This document shows, piece after piece, positions 6,607 through 7,405 of a DNA stretch of 7,405 nucleotides. The DNA comes from an uncultured Lachnospiraceae bacterium (GTDB lineage Bacteria; Bacillota; Clostridia; Lachnospirales; Lachnospiraceae). Positions within the stretch are counted from its first letter, which is position 1; each line of letters begins with the position of its first letter. The notes under the pieces are model-generated. The model searched no databases, was not told the DNA's origin, and saw only the letters and a program-made list of their open reading frames with translations. Made by a program: the position numbers and the translations under genes. The stretch is from NCBI GenBank assembly GCA_910586095.1, contig CAJUHQ010000098.1, positions 5,521 to 12,925 on the forward strand. The letters are read 5' to 3'.

Positions 6607-7405
6607 GTGCAATATGATGGTTCCTCAGCAACCATTATATTCTTTGTTTGCGCATATTGATGCGTCTTAGAGGAAATATAATCCGCATAATCAGATACAG
6701 AAGCTTCTGCATACTCTTCAAAGTTTTCAACTTGTTCCATAACTTTATTGGATACTTCAGGACTGTATTGTGGTGGATAACCATTCTTAATCAAGCATAC
6801 TTTAATCTCAAATTTTAGCTCATTACGAACATTTTTATTATTGAGCCAATCAGCATAGGACGATTTTATATCAATAATTTCTTTTACCTTTTTGGCTAAG
6901 GTTTTGCACTTTTCATTAATAACGACGCCGTCTACTTCCTTATCTACTCCATATTCAAAGTTGTACTGGTCACGCAAGACTATAAGAATATCATAGAACG
7001 CTTTTTCTTCAAAAGTTAAGCCAATCTTACGGAAACTTTCTCTATTTTCATTCATTTGACGCAAAATAGTCAACGCCTGTTTGGTTGCAATCTTAATAAT
7101 ATCCTCCGATGCTTGTTCCTGTGTTTCTCCAGCTTCTTCGGCATCGAGATGCTTACGTCTTTCATGGTATTGTGCAATGGTCTTTTCCAACATTTCCTGG
7201 AAAGTCTTTGCAGCCAACTGATTGACTTTTCCATATTCCTGAATCTGCTTACGAAGCATTTTTACAAGAAGTTCAAGCTTAGTTGCAGGCATTTTGACAT
7301 CAGATAATTTTTCAAAATATTCTGGAGAAAAGAGATCTTCTTCCTCTCCACTTTCAAGAACACTCTCTACCTGATTGTATTTGAGAGCCTCCTCAACCAT
7401 CTTAG
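6588..7405 (-). CDS. hsdR: Type I restriction enzyme subunit R (HsdR), C-terminal part; N-terminus outside window
   Basis: The frame is open to the right edge and ends with a TGA at 6588-6590, giving about 272 residues that form the C-terminal part of a protein normally near 1,000 residues. The ATG at 7400 is internal: an in-frame Lys codon precedes it and no ribosome site is visible. HsdR is the motor and nuclease subunit of type I restriction-modification complexes. Its nuclease and helicase domains would lie in the missing part. What is seen is the charged, all-helical C-terminal domain of the EcoR124-like type, which contacts the methyltransferase core. Recognisable stretches are MPATKLELLVKMLRKQIQEY, a long amphipathic helix ending QYHERRK, and GLTFEEKAFYDILIVL. 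The family call rests on these stretches alone. It converges on the regulator gene and has no evident functional link to the sugar locus. Confidence 0.8.
   Translation of the reverse strand, partial: KMVEEALKYNQVESVLESGEEEDLFSPEYFEKLSDVKMPATKLELLVKMLRKQIQEYGKVNQLAAKTFQEMLEKTIAQYHERRKHLDAEEAGETQEQASEDIIKIATKQALTILRQMNENRESFRKIGLTFEEKAFYDILIVLRDQYNFEYGVDKEVDGVVINEKCKTLAKKVKEIIDIKSSYADWLNNKNVRNELKFEIKVCLIKNGYPPQYSPEVSNKVMEQVENFEEYAEASVSDYADYISSKTHQYAQTKNIMVAEEPSYCTKKELI

Noticed and set aside
1..7405. CRISPR array, tRNA, insertion sequence or phage genes
   Set aside because: No regularly spaced repeats, cloverleaf-like sequence, transposase or integrase motifs were seen on either strand.

Overview
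The window looks like chromosomal DNA from a low-GC Gram-positive anaerobe, most likely a clostridial Firmicute such as a Lachnospiraceae member. This is inferred from the AT-rich composition, strong AGGAGG-type ribosome sites, the LplB/YtcP/lipoprotein transporter type and the AraC-type regulator. No rRNA or marker gene fixes the taxon.

Positions 1-3271 (minus strand) carry a three-gene carbohydrate ABC importer operon. It reads in the order LplB-type permease, YtcP-type permease, then a lipoprotein solute-binding protein that runs off the left edge. There is no ATPase gene, as is usual for importers of this class that share an ATPase encoded elsewhere. Positions 3517-5385 (minus strand) encode a complete cytoplasmic DUF2264 protein, probably a glycan-degrading enzyme acting on what the importer brings in. 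Positions 5613-6467 (plus strand) encode an AraC-family regulator with a cupin-like sensor domain, divergent from the DUF2264 gene. Positions 6588-7405 (minus strand) hold the C-terminal part of a type I restriction enzyme HsdR subunit, an unrelated neighbour convergent with the regulator.

The most informative signal is non-coding. The promoter region of the permease operon (about 3283-3363) and that of the DUF2264 gene (about 5437-5517) are diverged copies that align without gaps. The shared parts are a -35/-10 pair with a 17-base spacer and an inverted-repeat operator whose arms change together between the copies. The spacer has drifted freely. The sequence therefore predicts one regulon, importer plus intracellular enzyme, probably controlled by the adjacent AraC protein. 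The substrate cannot be read from the sequence. Uronic-acid-containing or related plant or host glycan fragments are a guess based on the DUF2264 family.
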